From Dipylidium caninum (Eukaryota > Platyhelminthes > Cestoda > Cyclophyllidea > Dipylidiidae), in the NCBI GenBank assembly GCA_017562135.1, contig QEYB01000062.1, positions 558,001 through 622,000 on the forward strand: a stretch of 64,000 bases of DNA, given 5' to 3'. Below, in pieces: positions 1 through 12,712 of this stretch. The notes beneath the pieces are model-generated. The model was given only the letters and a program-made list of their open reading frames with translations, was not told the DNA's origin and made no database searches. The stretch's first letter is position 1; each line of letters opens with the position of its first letter. The translations under genes and the position numbers were made by a program.

Positions 1-3000
1 TGCATGTAGGGAAACTGCTTCTTTTTTGCCATTTTGTCGTTTTCCGCATTCATTTGTAAGCGGTCGGTGAATACGACCTTTTTACCCTCGTTGAGTTTGA
101 CTTTCGGTCCTTATTAATAGGAAAGGTTATTGCGCAGCCTGAGACCATTACATTAGACAGGTGACCTTTAGATGGAGATAAGCCACTTGTGTCCGTGGCC
201 CTCTTCTTAGTGCTGCATACCACGGCCCCAGCGGGGACGCTGGCGTGCGCGCGTTGATGCCGGGGTGGCAACCAATGAGGGTTCATCATCGCCTCGCGAT
301 CGATACACCTCCGCCCGCACCGGTTACCACTGTCAAGTGTGACAAACACATAAATGCACAAAAAATGTGACATTGGCAATTGTTTTGCTGTTTATTTGAA
401 TTTTCGCGCATAGTTGCGTGTGTGTGTGCGTGCTTGCGTGCGTGCGCGTTCTCCGGCTCCCTTCACTTTATAAATAATCGATAACTGTGCGAACAGGAGG
501 GTGACTCACCCCCAATCGCGTTCAACACCCCTCTTAATACGGCAAATCGAATGGAATGGACATTTCCAGACGGCTTTTTGACAGAAGCATGACATTCTTA
601 GCAATCATTAGGAGTATAAGTAGGCTCGTATCTGGCTTTCATCCTGATTTTCTGTAGGACCACGTGTCGCTTCGCAATTCCTGTGTCATAATTTGAGCTG
701 ATAGAGCCTTACGGTCTGCATAATATGTCTGAACAATGGTTACATTCGACCAGTTAAGGGGTTGGGGCGTTAAGTAACAACTACTCGGACGAATGTCTGT
801 TGTTCTACTTCTTTATTTCATTATCTTATTCATTGACGGCATGCATGCGATGCGACGCGAAGGAAAAAACGAAGCTGAGGGACGAAAGGTAGAAAGTTGT
901 TCACTTCAATGGTGTTAGAGTTGAATATTTATTAATAGAAGCATAATATATTCACGTTAAAATATTATGGCACCGCCTTTGACCACTATTAAGAATCAGT
1001 TTTAGCTACTCATTATTAATTTGCGAGGTAGTCAGTTTCTAAGCGCGTGTTAAAATGCAAATACCGCAGTCTTCACAAATGGAGCTCTGTAGTAAGAAAG
1101 GTATGTAGTGCGATCAGGAACCAGGGGAAAGCGATGTCCACATATAGTAGGTTTTACGTTAGCCTCTCCGTTTACCGACCTATAACTGAGTATCGCACGA
1201 AGAAGCAAATGTTGTCGCATTACCGCCTTGAGCAATAAGAAGTCAGGGGGAATACAAATCACCCACTGATCGGATGACAAATACTCTAACCAGTGACGAT
1301 GTGCATACACGAATGCAGGCATGTATGCAAGATACGCAGACCCATAATGGGTCTACGAACAACCAGAAACGTTACGTCTGTACATGATAATGAGACATGG
1401 CCTGAACGTTGATTGGTGAAGGAGGGAGCCACTAAGAATCATGTAGCTCTGCGTGCGTCGACAGTGAGCCTATCAGGGCGAGCTTAATCGGTATTGGAGA
1501 CGACTGTGATTGGCTCATGTGACAATTTAGTTCGTGTTTCGCGGGTCTGTTGAATCCTTTCGCTGGCAAGTCTTTTGGGTTTTAACTGACCTCTATTTTG
1601 TTAGTGGTTTCCCGGACTTTTTTCCCACGATATACGCCTCGTAATATACACAACCTGTATACACACGGAGAAAGGGACGTATTTGCGAATTAGGGTGGTT
1701 CAAGTATAAGGCGAACACACAGCATGTCAAACGCAACGGTTGGTACGAAAAGAAACGTTGATGGACCAAAGTGGGTATGTGACTACTTCCTATTTTAATG
1801 CGTTGTCCCATGTACAAATATTTATAAATTGTGTTCCGGCTACTTATATTCCAGACCAATGTTTGTACGATTTGCGAAATGGGGTGGCAAACAGAAATAG
1901 TTGGCAATGATTAATGATGTAGAGGTGGGACTAATATGTGGAAGTCTACTCTTGGGTTTTTTTAGGACAATTCTTTGTGTAAAGTCCAATTTATTGGGAG
2001 ATTTTGAGCTAACCATGGTCCCGACTACTTTGGTGACTTGGAGACAGTCACATTACTATTTTTATCAGAAAAAGTGTAAGACCAGGTAATTCTGATCAAA
2101 AGCTCTGAGAATGGGAGGTTAAGATGTTTTGCTTTTATTTTATACTCCTTGCATTATTAAGGATGAAATCATGCCTTCCTGTGGTGGGTAGCCTTTTGAC
2201 ATTCGAGATTGCTTAATGTCTTTTTCCCTTTATCCTCGTCGATGAACGCATTTTCGAGTTATTATTATCAAGATTTCTGTTCTTTTCTCGCGTTTGTTCT
2301 TTCCGACCTATCATAAGTCGTCTATATGAAGTTGAAAACGTATTTCGTGTTAAGACTTGTAATGCGAGCTATTTTCTTCAAGTGTTTCTAAGACTTTGGG
2401 TTCTGCTTTACGCAGGCTATTTGCTAGGAATGGCTATCATGGGTTTGTCCAAGTGTGTTTGCTATTTTCACCTTATCAAAGGAACAGACCTGGCAATAAT
2501 CTTCGAATTCGACTGGTCTCTACTATACCTCGCTACTGGCCACTCATCATTTTCGGGGTTTATTCAGGACGTTGTTTCTTTTGGCATTTTGATAAGTGTT
2601 ATTACTTTTGTTGGTGGCATTTCACAAATAAGGTGCTCTGGATGAAGTCACGTCCATAAGTTAGAAAAGACACCAAAACAGAGTGTTTTTGTTTCAGAAA
2701 TCCTAAACACCCAACATCATGTGGAAATAGCTCGGACAACTTCTGTAAATTGTGTGTATTTACGAAAGCCACCTCTCCCGTTCAATAAACTCATATGCAT
2801 TGGAATGTGGATTCCAAGTGTGATTTAGTGTCTACCATTTAACCAAGCTGGAGAGGCAGCAGTACAGCGCTAGTTCGTTGGAATTACACGGGTTTATCTC
2901 ATTTAAGTCAGTTCTCCCACTTTTTAAGTTAAGTGTAGGCCCCAACCTCACGTAGTTTTTCCCTGAGGTCATCCTTCTTTTCCACATGTACTCTGAAAAA

Positions 3001-4528
3001 TCCAAATGAACATGCACTTTCGTTAACCCATGCAGACCTGCTGCCTATTTCAAACAGCAACCTATAGGGCTGGCATGCGAACAAGAACCCAGAGAGTTTC
3101 TAGGCGAGGTATGTTATACGTGGCTGAGAATCTGAAATTACTATGAAAAAGCATAAGTATCTGAAGGGAAAGGAGTACTCAGGAACAAATATATCCTTAA
3201 CAAATGCACGCCCCTGTCCTTAGTAGTGGCTATGGCTAACTGGCTCTGGGGTTGTAAATTGTTCCCACAATAGAGGCCATGGTAATGCTTATCTAGTCGT
3301 GAAATTGAAAGTGTGTTCATACCGATTCTTGCATTACGTGTATAATCGACTTTCCGTCAAAGTTGATCGTTTTGATTACGTCGGGTGGTATGAGGCATTG
3401 GCTACGAGAAGGGATTCACCCCATGAATGCATTGTTTTCCACGGAACAACCATTCGAGGATCCGAAGTGACCCAGGAAGTACACGGGACTCAGAACTTTG
3501 ATCCAATGTTCTGCTGAAATTCTCTCCAAGTTGTTTAGAGTCTGTTATATCGCACTAATCTGCCATCTCTATGTCGTATTCATTTGGCTGCGCGATTTAA
3601 AGGTCACTTCAGAAAAAACATCGTTATGACCCCAGGACAAACGCTGCGCCCTCCAAATTACTACTTTCAACACCGTCTTGTCGTAGGAGGGGAAAATGAA
3701 ATTTGTCTGGCGACCATCGTTAGTCTCCCACTTGTGTGAAAGTATTTAATGCTGGTGGGTCTATGTTAATACAGTTGCAAAACTACAATCACAGTAAGCA
3801 TCTACTATGACCCCGATAATATGCCTTTTGTTTTCAACATCTACGGCCCCGTGAACCCACAACTTAATTACACGTTACATTGTTTACGGGGTGTTGTGTC
3901 AGTACGTGGTAGTTATTCCGTCAATCGTCTCATAATCTGTTAGAGGACAACATAAGAGATAGATGAGACGTTGCTATAATCAGCAATTACCCGTTCGTCT
4001 ACCAACCTGTGCTGGCTATTTTCAGTCAAAATTGTCCGCAGTTTGATTTAACTTGCGAGGGCATAGCCCCACTCGCCCTCATGCCTCCTGTTAGGCAGTA
4101 ATGTCGCATTACGGAGTCACATCTTCCATGACAAGTGTTTTTTAAGACGATCAGGTTGTAGGAAACTTTTACTACTTACCTACTTCCCTGCCACCTTGAC
4201 ATTCTGGTGACCATCACCTTGATTATTTTGCTTCCTGACGCCTGGTAGGGCCATATGCATGCCGAGATAGCTGGAATAACACGATCACTTTAACACCTGC
4301 CTTGACCTCACCTCCAGACCGTTGTCCATTCTTGATTAACATCAACGAAATCTGCGCCCCTCTTTGGCCGGATAATTTTTCGTCGGTTGTTAAGTATTCG
4401 AATAAGGTTATGAAATTGGTTAGTAAGCCATTCTGGGCCTTACCTTAAGCGATTTATTTTTTATACATTTCGATATGACAAATGCACTTGAAACCTCCAG
4501 CCTTGCGACCTATCTAACCTACCTATAG
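1..4528. other. AT-rich flank without a firm gene; weak exon candidates
   Basis: No complete gene can be supported here. Some short plus-strand stretches read like protein and have splice-like borders. One is 1966-2073, which follows a T-rich acceptor, encodes a segment containing LGDFELTMVPTTLVTWRQ and ends at a GTGTAAG donor. Another lies about 3350-3477. They could be ectodomain exons of the membrane-protein gene downstream, but I cannot link their phases into one chain, so they stay unproven. A GT/GC-rich simple repeat lies near 415-450. Confidence 0.3.
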
Positions 4529-4665
4529 AACTAAGAGGGTGGATTACGGCCTCTCAGACGACGTCACTCAAAGGCGACTTTATCGTCGAGTTGTGACGCG
4601 GCATCACAAGACCCAAAGTATAGCCGCAATTCCAAATATCCAGTTAGACGAGCCTAATTGTGTCG
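4529..4665 (+). CDS. Candidate internal exon, unknown protein
   Basis: The stretch is open in one frame between an acceptor-like ctacctatag and a donor-like G|GTAAAA. It encodes about 45 residues, including VDYGLSDDVTQRRLYRRVV. I do not recognise a family. It lies upstream of, and on the same strand as, the membrane-protein gene and could be one of its ectodomain exons. The exon would start with one base left over from the preceding codon and end in phase 1. Support is only the open frame plus plausible splice borders. Confidence 0.3.
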
Positions 4666-5210
4666 GTAAAATTCTCGAAAGGGTGGGCATTAGCCAAATT
4701 CCAATTTGTTGGAGTTACATGAAGGGCCTCTTAAGAATGGCGGATGCGGGTCAACTGTCAGGCTTCATTGTCAACTAATTGAGACCGAGGCTTGCGACTG
4801 TCACCACGTTTAAATGTCTTCGGCACACAATGCTTCTGTTGGTGATAATTTCTGCCTCTTCCTCTGGGACATAAATTAAGCATCCACACCGTACACAAGC
4901 CGGAGTATTGTCAGTTCTGAAGGCATCGAGTCGAACGACTGCTGACTGGCGCAAGCAGAGCAAAGCGGTCACTCAGCCCTAAGATGCTAACCGACTGTCG
5001 TGGATTGAGTTAACTGAAGTGCTGTACTCGAAACAACTTCTAGTCTAAGAAGGCATTGTGAAAATGCACTGAGCCCAGTAAAAGTTGCGCGAAATGTGAC
5101 TTCTGCTTGGAATGTTGTAAGTTATGGTCCTTCAAACGCCAATGTGCATGCGTTTGTTACGATCGATGTGTTTTAGAGTACGATAGAAGGTGGTATTCAG
5201 GCTGATATTC

Positions 5211-5250
5211 CATCCTACCACCCTACGCTCCATCCTACCACCCTACGCTC
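5211..5250. repeat. Two perfect 20-bp tandem copies
   Basis: The 20-base unit catcctaccaccctacgctc is present twice, back to back and without mismatch. It lies about 45 bases upstream of a candidate exon, so it is probably intronic. A perfect two-copy repeat suggests a recent local duplication. Confidence 0.95.
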
Positions 5251-5294
5251 CACAGCAACGTCTTCAGCTTTTAGCTTAGTCTGTGTGTCCCCAG

Positions 5295-5840
5295 ATTTAC
5301 GGCGATATTGCAAAATTACGCCTTACTGTGGACAGTTGTTAGTGATAAGCCTGTCCATTTGAGAATGTCCTCAAATGAACTCAATACGGTGACTTCTAAA
5401 GCTGCTGCCTTTGTTCATGTGTGCATTTGTGTGCCTTGCGATAATACCGCCCTCGCTGTTGTTCCTGTTGGCTTTGAGTCAAGGTCAGATCGTGTACAAA
5501 CTTGTCTTTTCTGTGTTTTGTGTCTAGTCCGTCGTCATCCGTGGTGGTAAGCGCATCTAAAATAGCATCTCCATCAACGACTCGCGATAAATTGTCGCCA
5601 TATGTTTTATTTGACAGACGTCATACTATTAGATTATTTTGTCATGGCATGAAATTGCCTCTAATCGAGGTTTTTTTCATGGACACAAAGATGTTGGCGG
5701 CCACTCAGTTCCCTCTTGACCAGACTATTTGCAGAGACGACAATTCTTTCGTCCTCCTAAGGCAGGAAGAGGACGAAGTGCAGTCATTGTGTAGCCTACC
5801 CACTACCAATTTGATGAATGACATGCTGGCGTTAGCGGCA
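5295..5840 (+). CDS. Candidate ectodomain exons of the membrane-protein gene
   Basis: Two stretches join in frame. The first, 5295-5483, follows the acceptor gtgtccccag and ends at AG|GTCAGA. After a 44-nt intron the frame resumes at 5528, behind a tgtgtctag acceptor, and stays open to a stop at 5841-5843. The protein alternates hydrophobic and polar residues, as in beta-sandwich ectodomains (for example VSDKPVHLRMSSNELNTV, then HTIRLFCHGMKLPLIEVFF). The second exon must end at a donor before the stop, which I could not place. A strong competing donor (GTG|GTAAGC near 5547) would make the second exon very short. No family was recognised. Position and strand suggest it is upstream sequence of the gene at 6453-11533. 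Confidence 0.42.
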
Positions 5841-6452
5841 TAGTAGTCGAATTGTGGAAGGCGTTCTCCTATCCTGAAGGCCAGAGGAAGGTCGTTTACA
5901 ACTTCGTCCACCGGGGCTAATCAGTTATTTCTTTGAATGCAAACAGCAATGAAGGGGGACAACGGGAGAAGTTTGCACAAAAAACTACTGTGGTGGTGAT
6001 TAAGCATAAGCATTTATGACGCGCTCCCATTGTTCAGTGGGGGCTGTACTTTACAAGATCCCTAATACATTTACGAACCTAGCCGTTATGCTAAGTCTGC
6101 ACTTCAAGATAGGGGGCAGGCGAGCTTGGAGTGCGAAAGATAGGCTTGGGTTTCGTTGATAGGCACTTTTAGGGTTTCTAGGAAGCCGTCAAACCATTGC
6201 GAACATCACCATCAAATTAATGTGATTAATGTGTGAATTAGCCAACACTGCAGAACCGGGGCGTGAAAGCCCCAAGATTAGTTGCCTTACTACCAGTAGT
6301 TGAGTTCTCCACTCTCAATTCCGGTCACTACTTCCTGTGGCCTGTTTGCGTGTGTGTATGTGTGTGTTTGTGGGTATGTGTATGTACGTGATAGGAAAAC
6401 CGTATTCATGATGGAGCTAGACATAACTTGTAGAGATCTCAGTCCGTGTTAG

Positions 6453-9400
6453 TTGGGACTTGGATGCCACAACAATTGTACTTCTCACACAAAATTTGAT
6501 TTTTCTGTCGTTGTCACGATGTTGTATGCCCTCATTTGTTTGCGTGGTCTGGCGCTCCTTCATCCGCAATCGCTTAACGCGATGCATGTCCATCTAAATG
6601 TCACTGAACGGGCTGCAGCGAAGCTAATTGTTTTTAGGGCAGGGAAAATGTTCGTCCCCATCGAGTAATTGGACTCTTCGGCGTTTGTTTGCCAGGTTGC
6701 GTCTCCTCGTGGTCTGTTGGGTAAAGTGTTCTGTGTGCCCAGGTGCACCTCGGATCACCGCGATTAGCTGGGCGGTTCAGTGGAACGTGTTGCTTGCCTG
6801 TTTGTCTGCTAACTTGTCAAGTTACCTGGGGTATTTTGGGAGACAAGCTTGAAAGGGTAAGGAAAATAACTACCGGATATGTGAAGCTTCGGGGACTGTG
6901 GTCCGGCCTGCGTGAGCGAGTCAGTCGAAAGCTCACCTCTCGGTGACACTTTATGATCAGATCATCCGTTGATTAAAATTCTCTTCTCGTTGCCGTAAGT
7001 CCGGAACTGCTTGAGCAACGGCTAATTCTCGTTCACATTGTAAGAATTAACTTACTTAAACGGTACAACTTTATGTAAAGTAGCCACTCTTCTTTCTCCT
7101 TTTTCAGTACGAAACGACCCTCCCTGTTGTCTTGGCAATAGTCCTTTCCGTCATCCTTGTCATTCTCATCATCGTTCGAATAGTCCAATGTTACCAAGAG
7201 CGAAAGTCGAAAAAGCTTTCTGAGGTCAGTCCTCTCACCTACCCCCTTTCTTTACGCCAGGAGTACAGTTACTTTATTCGCTGTAATAAATCTTGGCATG
7301 TGTTGAGGGCCTATGGAAATGAAGGAGTCGACGAAGACTTGAAATGACTGGTTTAAGCAGATGGTAGTCATCTGTCACGTCGGTTAGACCGGTGAAGCAG
7401 CAGCATAAGCGGAGAGCTGCGTGTGTCGGGCTACTGCTTGGTGAATAGCGTGACGGTGTGTGAGACCCCTAAATAGCTCGGCCATCTACCTAATTGGACG
7501 AAATTCTGTCGGCTAAGCGTGTGGTCAATTTTGAATACTTCTGATGATGACCACTCCGATAACTTGGATTTAGTCCTCTTTCCGTTCGACCAATTGCTTG
7601 TAGTTTCAATCTGGCAAGTCAGACGCCTTTGCTCTGTCACTTGAAGTTGTTGTTACCAGACTCTAAGATTAGCATTCACCATAAAGACGTAGAATTTAGG
7701 GATGTGAACGAGTTGACACAATAAACAGAATACGCGACAATGGATGTCTGCTGAGATTCAAGATTCGGCCTTAGAGCTAGTGGAGAATTCCCTGGAATAG
7801 GCAAATTAAGTATTTCCGTTAAACAACTGCGATTCATACCACGGGTCCTTGTTCTCACAGATGAATTTGATTGCTGTTGTTGTTGGGACTGTAGGGAGAA
7901 AAGACGAAGAATCGGTCAGGACAGGCGAGTGAGGCAGAAGGGGAGGCAGAGCTGCCGAAGTCTGTGTCGAAAAAAAGGAACAAGTTCATGAAGCTGGGCG
8001 TACACAAGGAGACCGCTGCTGCCGACTCTGCTCTCATCGTTCCAGCTAATGAAAACGGCTCTCTTCTTCAGAGTGGCATCCGGGCCCATCCAACGCGTAA
8101 GTCGTCTTGTATTGCCCTCCTCCGAGTCTTCCTCCTGTTAGCCAACTCCTACTAAATAGAGCTAGGTTTATCCGTCACCATCCTCTATTATTATCAAACT
8201 CGACTCTTCACCATCTGCCTTTTTTGGAATATTTGCATTAACGTCACTTACCAGTCCCCTCGATCTTGCATCCTCCCATACACATCTGCTTATATTGTCT
8301 ATTCTTCATTTCTTCTTACCTTCTGTATCTCCATCTTTTGGCTAGTTCCTCTGTGAATCCATCGATCTTTTATCTACTTCCAACTCTCCTCCCTTCCTCT
8401 TTTCCACGGTTGATTTTTTTCCCTCGCCATTCTTTTCTTTTGCTTTTAGATTTATGCATTTCCTGGGATTTTGCGGAGCGATTAGTTTTACTTCTCCATT
8501 GTTTTCTGCCCTCCCCTTTATACATTTCCTGGAGAATGTGATGAATTTCTTCGATATGCTGAGACACTCCTCTCCAAGTAGCCAACATTGAAGTAGTAGT
8601 AGTAGAGTTTCATTCATCAATTCATGCACTCATGCCTCTAAGGGTAGCTGTGGAGCACTCATGCTAAAGTGAGTTTCTGGTCGCTCGTGTCTGCAACACC
8701 TCATCAACTGTTTATACTCAATCACTGGGAATTGGGCGGTATTGGAAATGGCTAAACAACATCCCTCTTGTTGCTTCTTAGGTAGATGGGATAGAGATGG
8801 TAGGACAAGCACCCCGTGTGTCAAACTGAAAGGTTTTGGTTTCCTGACAGTTTACTTCCTCTAACTGAAGTAGGCCAGTCTACCCATTCGACGGGGGGGG
8901 GGGGGCGTGAGAAAGGCGTGTCTACAAGTCTGCTTCGCCTGCGTATGCACACTAATGCTAGAGTCGAAGACAGCAGTAACCAAATTGACGAGGAGAGGGC
9001 GTCATGACACTCCCATGCCTGCCAAATCCCCGAAGGTCAAAAAGTTTGTCCCACCGTAAAGAGGCAAGGGGATAAAAGGCCACACATTAACAGCCTCTTT
9101 TAGTAGGTAGGTTAGTCATTTAGGCTTCTCTGTTGATTTGTCTCACCAATTTACTTCGTTTGACAACATTGAGTATTTAGGTTTTGGCTCATGTATCTAT
9201 TGGACATTCACATGAATACCCATAATATTGCGGACTCGCTTTTTTTTACAAAATCTCGCGTTTCAGTGCATGGAGGAGGAAGCCAGAACATTCTCTAGGG
9301 TTCTAGTCACATGAAAAACACTAGAGATAATGAAGATGTTTGCCAAACAGCCCCTTCCTTCATCATAAATAAAGAAAGCGCCCTTAGAAGACCAACTATT

Positions 9401-11533
9401 TCACAGGTTGTCGAAGCGGGATGTAAGGGTATTTGCGCGCCCCCCTCGTGAATACGGGAAAAGGACTGGAATCCCCTTACCGTCCCAGTAACTGCTCCGT
9501 CATGTCAAATTGAACTGACAGGGCTATTAACTAGTTGAACCGGGGGAAACGTTGAAATGTGCTAACAGAATGCTGGTATGGGCGGGGAATGAACGTTTCA
9601 TGGAGCAGTGATTGCAGGTGAGACCATTTTCTCATTTCGGCACGCAAACCATTGGCCTCGTTTCCTTTTTTCTCTCGCTCTTGCGCCAACCAACTCTCGT
9701 ATTTCGCATCTAAAGCCACACATACTCAGTCTTCCTTTTGTACGCAGTTATGCATTGCACTGCTTTCATTCGAGCTCGTATTCCAGTCGTTTTGGTAACT
9801 CATCAATGTGTTCTGAAGCAGGCGTGTTTAACTTTGAAATATGGGAAGAAGGCGATCTGATACGTCGGGTATATTCTCTTTTACGACCTCGAGTGCCCAT
9901 ATTCCTCCCTGTCACGAGGCGAATTGCGCTGCGTTGCGGAGCCTAGGGGCAAGGGGATTATGAGCTGCTAAATGCAAAATTCTGGTTTCGGTTGAGCGAG
10001 AGAAAACGCCCATCTGAAAGTGTGAGCGACGTGCCCCGGTCAAGGACGCCGGGTGCTGTGCGATTGTGTCTAATCTGGTGGAAAAATAGCCCCAGCGACC
10101 GACGGTCATGTTTACTGTCAATAAAACTCTGTTTTACTGGCGATCATGTTTGTTTCACTCTACCGGTCTCTAATTACCTGGTGCGTTTGGAATTTGGGTT
10201 TGGCTCATACCACTCATTCTTACCACCCGACAGTGTATGTGTGAATCACGGGTTCCCATGATTCTCACTGTACTTGCTCGCCGCCTACCGTAGTGCTTGA
10301 GTTACATGTGAGAAGGAAAATTGTTCAAAGGAGGCGACGTGAGCACCTGATGTGTGGTTTATCGCCTCACAATTGGACGCGCCTAATGGTAGACAAAACT
10401 CCCCAAAAGAGCGATCAAACGGTGTCCACAGAAGTGGTCCTCTTAACCTCAGATTCTCCTCCGTCCGATACGAGCGCGTCACGAGCAGGGTGGGAATACT
10501 CGCCGGCGACTGAATCAACATTGCCTCGGGAGGAGTTGCAGTTAACGTGCTACCACCTCTTCCGACTCCAAACGCCACAACTACTATATTTGGAAGGTTG
10601 TTAATCTTAATTGTTTTTGGTTGTGTATGGGCATTGCTTTTTCATAAGTGGTCAAGCCCTCCCCAATCCTCCCTCATTTCGGTTGTCGCCTTGTCATTTA
10701 GACAGTCCACACGCGTTTCTCCGAGGCACTTGGAATTCGGGCTGGAGCATTCACTGCGCCATGGTGTAGCACAGCCCCTTACGCTTAAATATTCAGAGAA
10801 GAAACACGATGCATGGGCTGGGAGGCGGCCACTTAGAGGAAGGATAAAATGGCCTCTCTCCGATGCCCCGTTGACGTATGCAGCAAAAATTTCGGGCTAT
10901 AAACCTTCACGGCCCCGCAGTGCTGGGGATGGGTAAATGTAGGATGTCCTTCAGGTTAGCCACACCACTTAAGCCAAAACCCCGGTTTGCACACAGTGCG
11001 AGGAATCTCACGGAGAAACAAGCTATGGATTGATGTGTGACTTGGTGACTGAGGTGGTCTGCAGCAGTCAGGTTCTCACTGTGACTCATAAAAAGTACCA
11101 TTAAACTTCCACAATTGCGCTGCAGAACTCCTTTTATTGCCAAGAGGGAAGGAGGGGATTGCACAGTTCACCTCTCGTTCACTCGAACACTCTTGAGACC
11201 GTCATATGCCGCCTCCTCTGGCAAATGGTTCGAGGCTCATTCCCGTAGTTATCTTGTCATCTGCAGCAGAACTGTTCCAGGCTGTTGAGAAGACGCCTAA
11301 CGGTTAAGCTGTGGATCAGACTGCAATAAGGCTTTCCTTAATGTCTTCCCCAGAAGTCACTCGGGTGAGGAGGCTCGTTGGCAGACTTTTATCGGTATTT
11401 CTTGCCGATGTTTTTAGGGAAGGCGGAGAACAAGTCATGGTACGACTCCAAAGTTATCCCCTACATAGACGACGGGGGCGCCTCGCTGGACAACCTCTAC
11501 CTGCCCGAGAACGCGATTCAGGAAGTTGCGTGA
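6453..11533 (+). CDS. Single-pass membrane protein, C-terminal exons
   Basis: Five exons join with consistent phases: 6453-6664, 6696-6720, 7108-7224, 7895-8096 and 11418-11533 (stop TGA). Together they give 224 codons. Introns are 31, 387, 670 and 3321 nt. The exon at 7108 encodes a clear membrane helix, VVLAIVLSVILVILIIVRIV, followed at once by a basic stop-transfer run (QERKSKK). The remaining ~115 residues form a hydrophilic Lys/Glu/Ser-rich tail ending ENAIQEVA. This predicts a type I protein with an external N-terminal part and a cytosolic tail. The last three exons are the best supported; the two before the helix are less certain, and the true start lies further upstream. If the donor at 7225 were not used, the frame would run to a stop at 7345-7347 and give a short tail. 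The family is not recognised; the C-terminus is not a classical PDZ ligand. Confidence 0.62.
8097..11417 (+). other. Large intron of the membrane-protein gene
   Basis: This stretch lies between the donor ACG C|GTAAGT and the acceptor tgtttttag. It holds pyrimidine-rich segments (about 8160-8530) and a poly-G run, but no reading frame with convincing splice borders. Confidence 0.55.
8893..8905. repeat. Poly-G run of 13
   Basis: A homopolymer of 13 G lies inside the large intron of the membrane-protein gene. Similar runs recur in this window: G12 at 12695-12706, C13 at 54781-54793 and C14 at 62458-62471. Exact lengths may be assembly-dependent. Confidence 0.9.
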
Positions 11534-11564
11534 TGAGAAACCCACTTCCCAATCTCACTCTGTA

Positions 11565-11570
11565 AATAAA
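11565..11570 (+). terminator. Polyadenylation signal AATAAA
   Basis: A canonical AATAAA lies 32 bases after the stop codon of the membrane-protein gene, at the expected distance for a very short 3' UTR. A second AATAAA follows near 11859. The position supports the assignment of the 11418-11533 exon as terminal. Confidence 0.6.
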
Positions 11571-12668
11571 CAAACTCCTGATGCTTTCAATCCCGTCTGA
11601 GAGAGTCTATTTATTCCCCATAATTCGCATCCCACTAAACGTCAACTCACCTCCCGCTGCTACTCGTGCACATTGTTGTTCGACCCGCCTCCCTCCCACT
11701 TCTCACATGCCCTGCACCCAAACTAGATGGCAAATCCCCTATTCTGCATATTTTCCTGCCCTGCCCCTGCCCCTCTCCCCTCCATCCTCTTCCTTCCCCG
11801 CCCCGGATTTATTAACAGCGTCTGATTTGAGAAGACGAGCCTTGGGATAATTCTGACAAAATAAATGGGTCTTGGGAGGCGACTGCACTGACTCGCCTTT
11901 GGCTTGCGAGGCTCTGTGGGATTATGGAGCGCCTCACAAACTCGGTTGCCATGTCGCGGAGACGGGAGCCTGGTTGCCCTTCAGAGTGCTCACCTGCGGC
12001 TCGAGGAGAAACATTTCCAGGTTGTAATTGGAATTTTGTCTTTTTTATCTATCATGAGCGCGTCGTTTGCCGTGTGACTGACGTGTTCGAAATAGAGAAG
12101 CCAATTGGCCGCAGCGAAGAGGGAGGGATGCGGGGCCTTTGTCAACGTGCCGGCTGGAAAGCGGCCCTCACTCTGTCCGAAATGGAAGACCAGCGCTCCT
12201 TCTGAACTTGGGGCAAGAAAACTACTTGACTCGCCCAGCCTGCAGTGTGGTAACGTTTGGGAGAGAAGCTATTCACCCTTAGAAACAGTGAGTCGGTATT
12301 TGTGCAGCCCCCGAAATCCCTCTTGGTTTTGGTCAATTAGGCTTAGCCATCTTTCCACCAACAAAGGCGTTTTCACCCAATTAAGACTCCTCTCTCCCAA
12401 CCGACGACGTCCTTGTCACGGGCGTGTCCCCTCCTTGTGGGCGGTCGTTTGGAACGCGCGCCTACGTCGACTTAAAAACGAGGCTTATGCGATTGTCAGG
12501 CTTTTCTCCCTCCTCCTCGCCCACTGCCCACAGCCTGTCCGCGAGGGGCGCCGGTCTGTGGGGCGGATAAGCACTGAGGCGTGTGGCCGTTTAATAATTG
12601 TTGAGGTTAAACCGGCCGCGCCAAGACTTTTCTTTGCAAGACTTTGCGTCTTAGTTCATTAGTCGCGG

Positions 12669-12712
12669 CCTCTGCCCCCTCCCCCAAACACCTCGGGGGG
12701 GGGGGGCAGAGG
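12669..12712. repeat. Imperfect inverted repeat, 17-bp C-rich/G-rich arms
   Basis: The left arm at 12669-12685 (cctctgccccctccccc) pairs with the right arm at 12696-12712 (ggggggggggggcagagg, last 17 bases) with one mismatch, around a 10-base loop. The G-rich arm alone could also form a quadruplex. It lies in the CpG-rich intergenic stretch and its function is unknown. Confidence 0.8.

Noticed and set aside
5528..5547. Reading of a 20-nt micro-exon ending at the strong donor GTG|GTAAGC
   Set aside because: It would discard a 290-base protein-like open frame that follows; both options remain possible but the longer exon was preferred.
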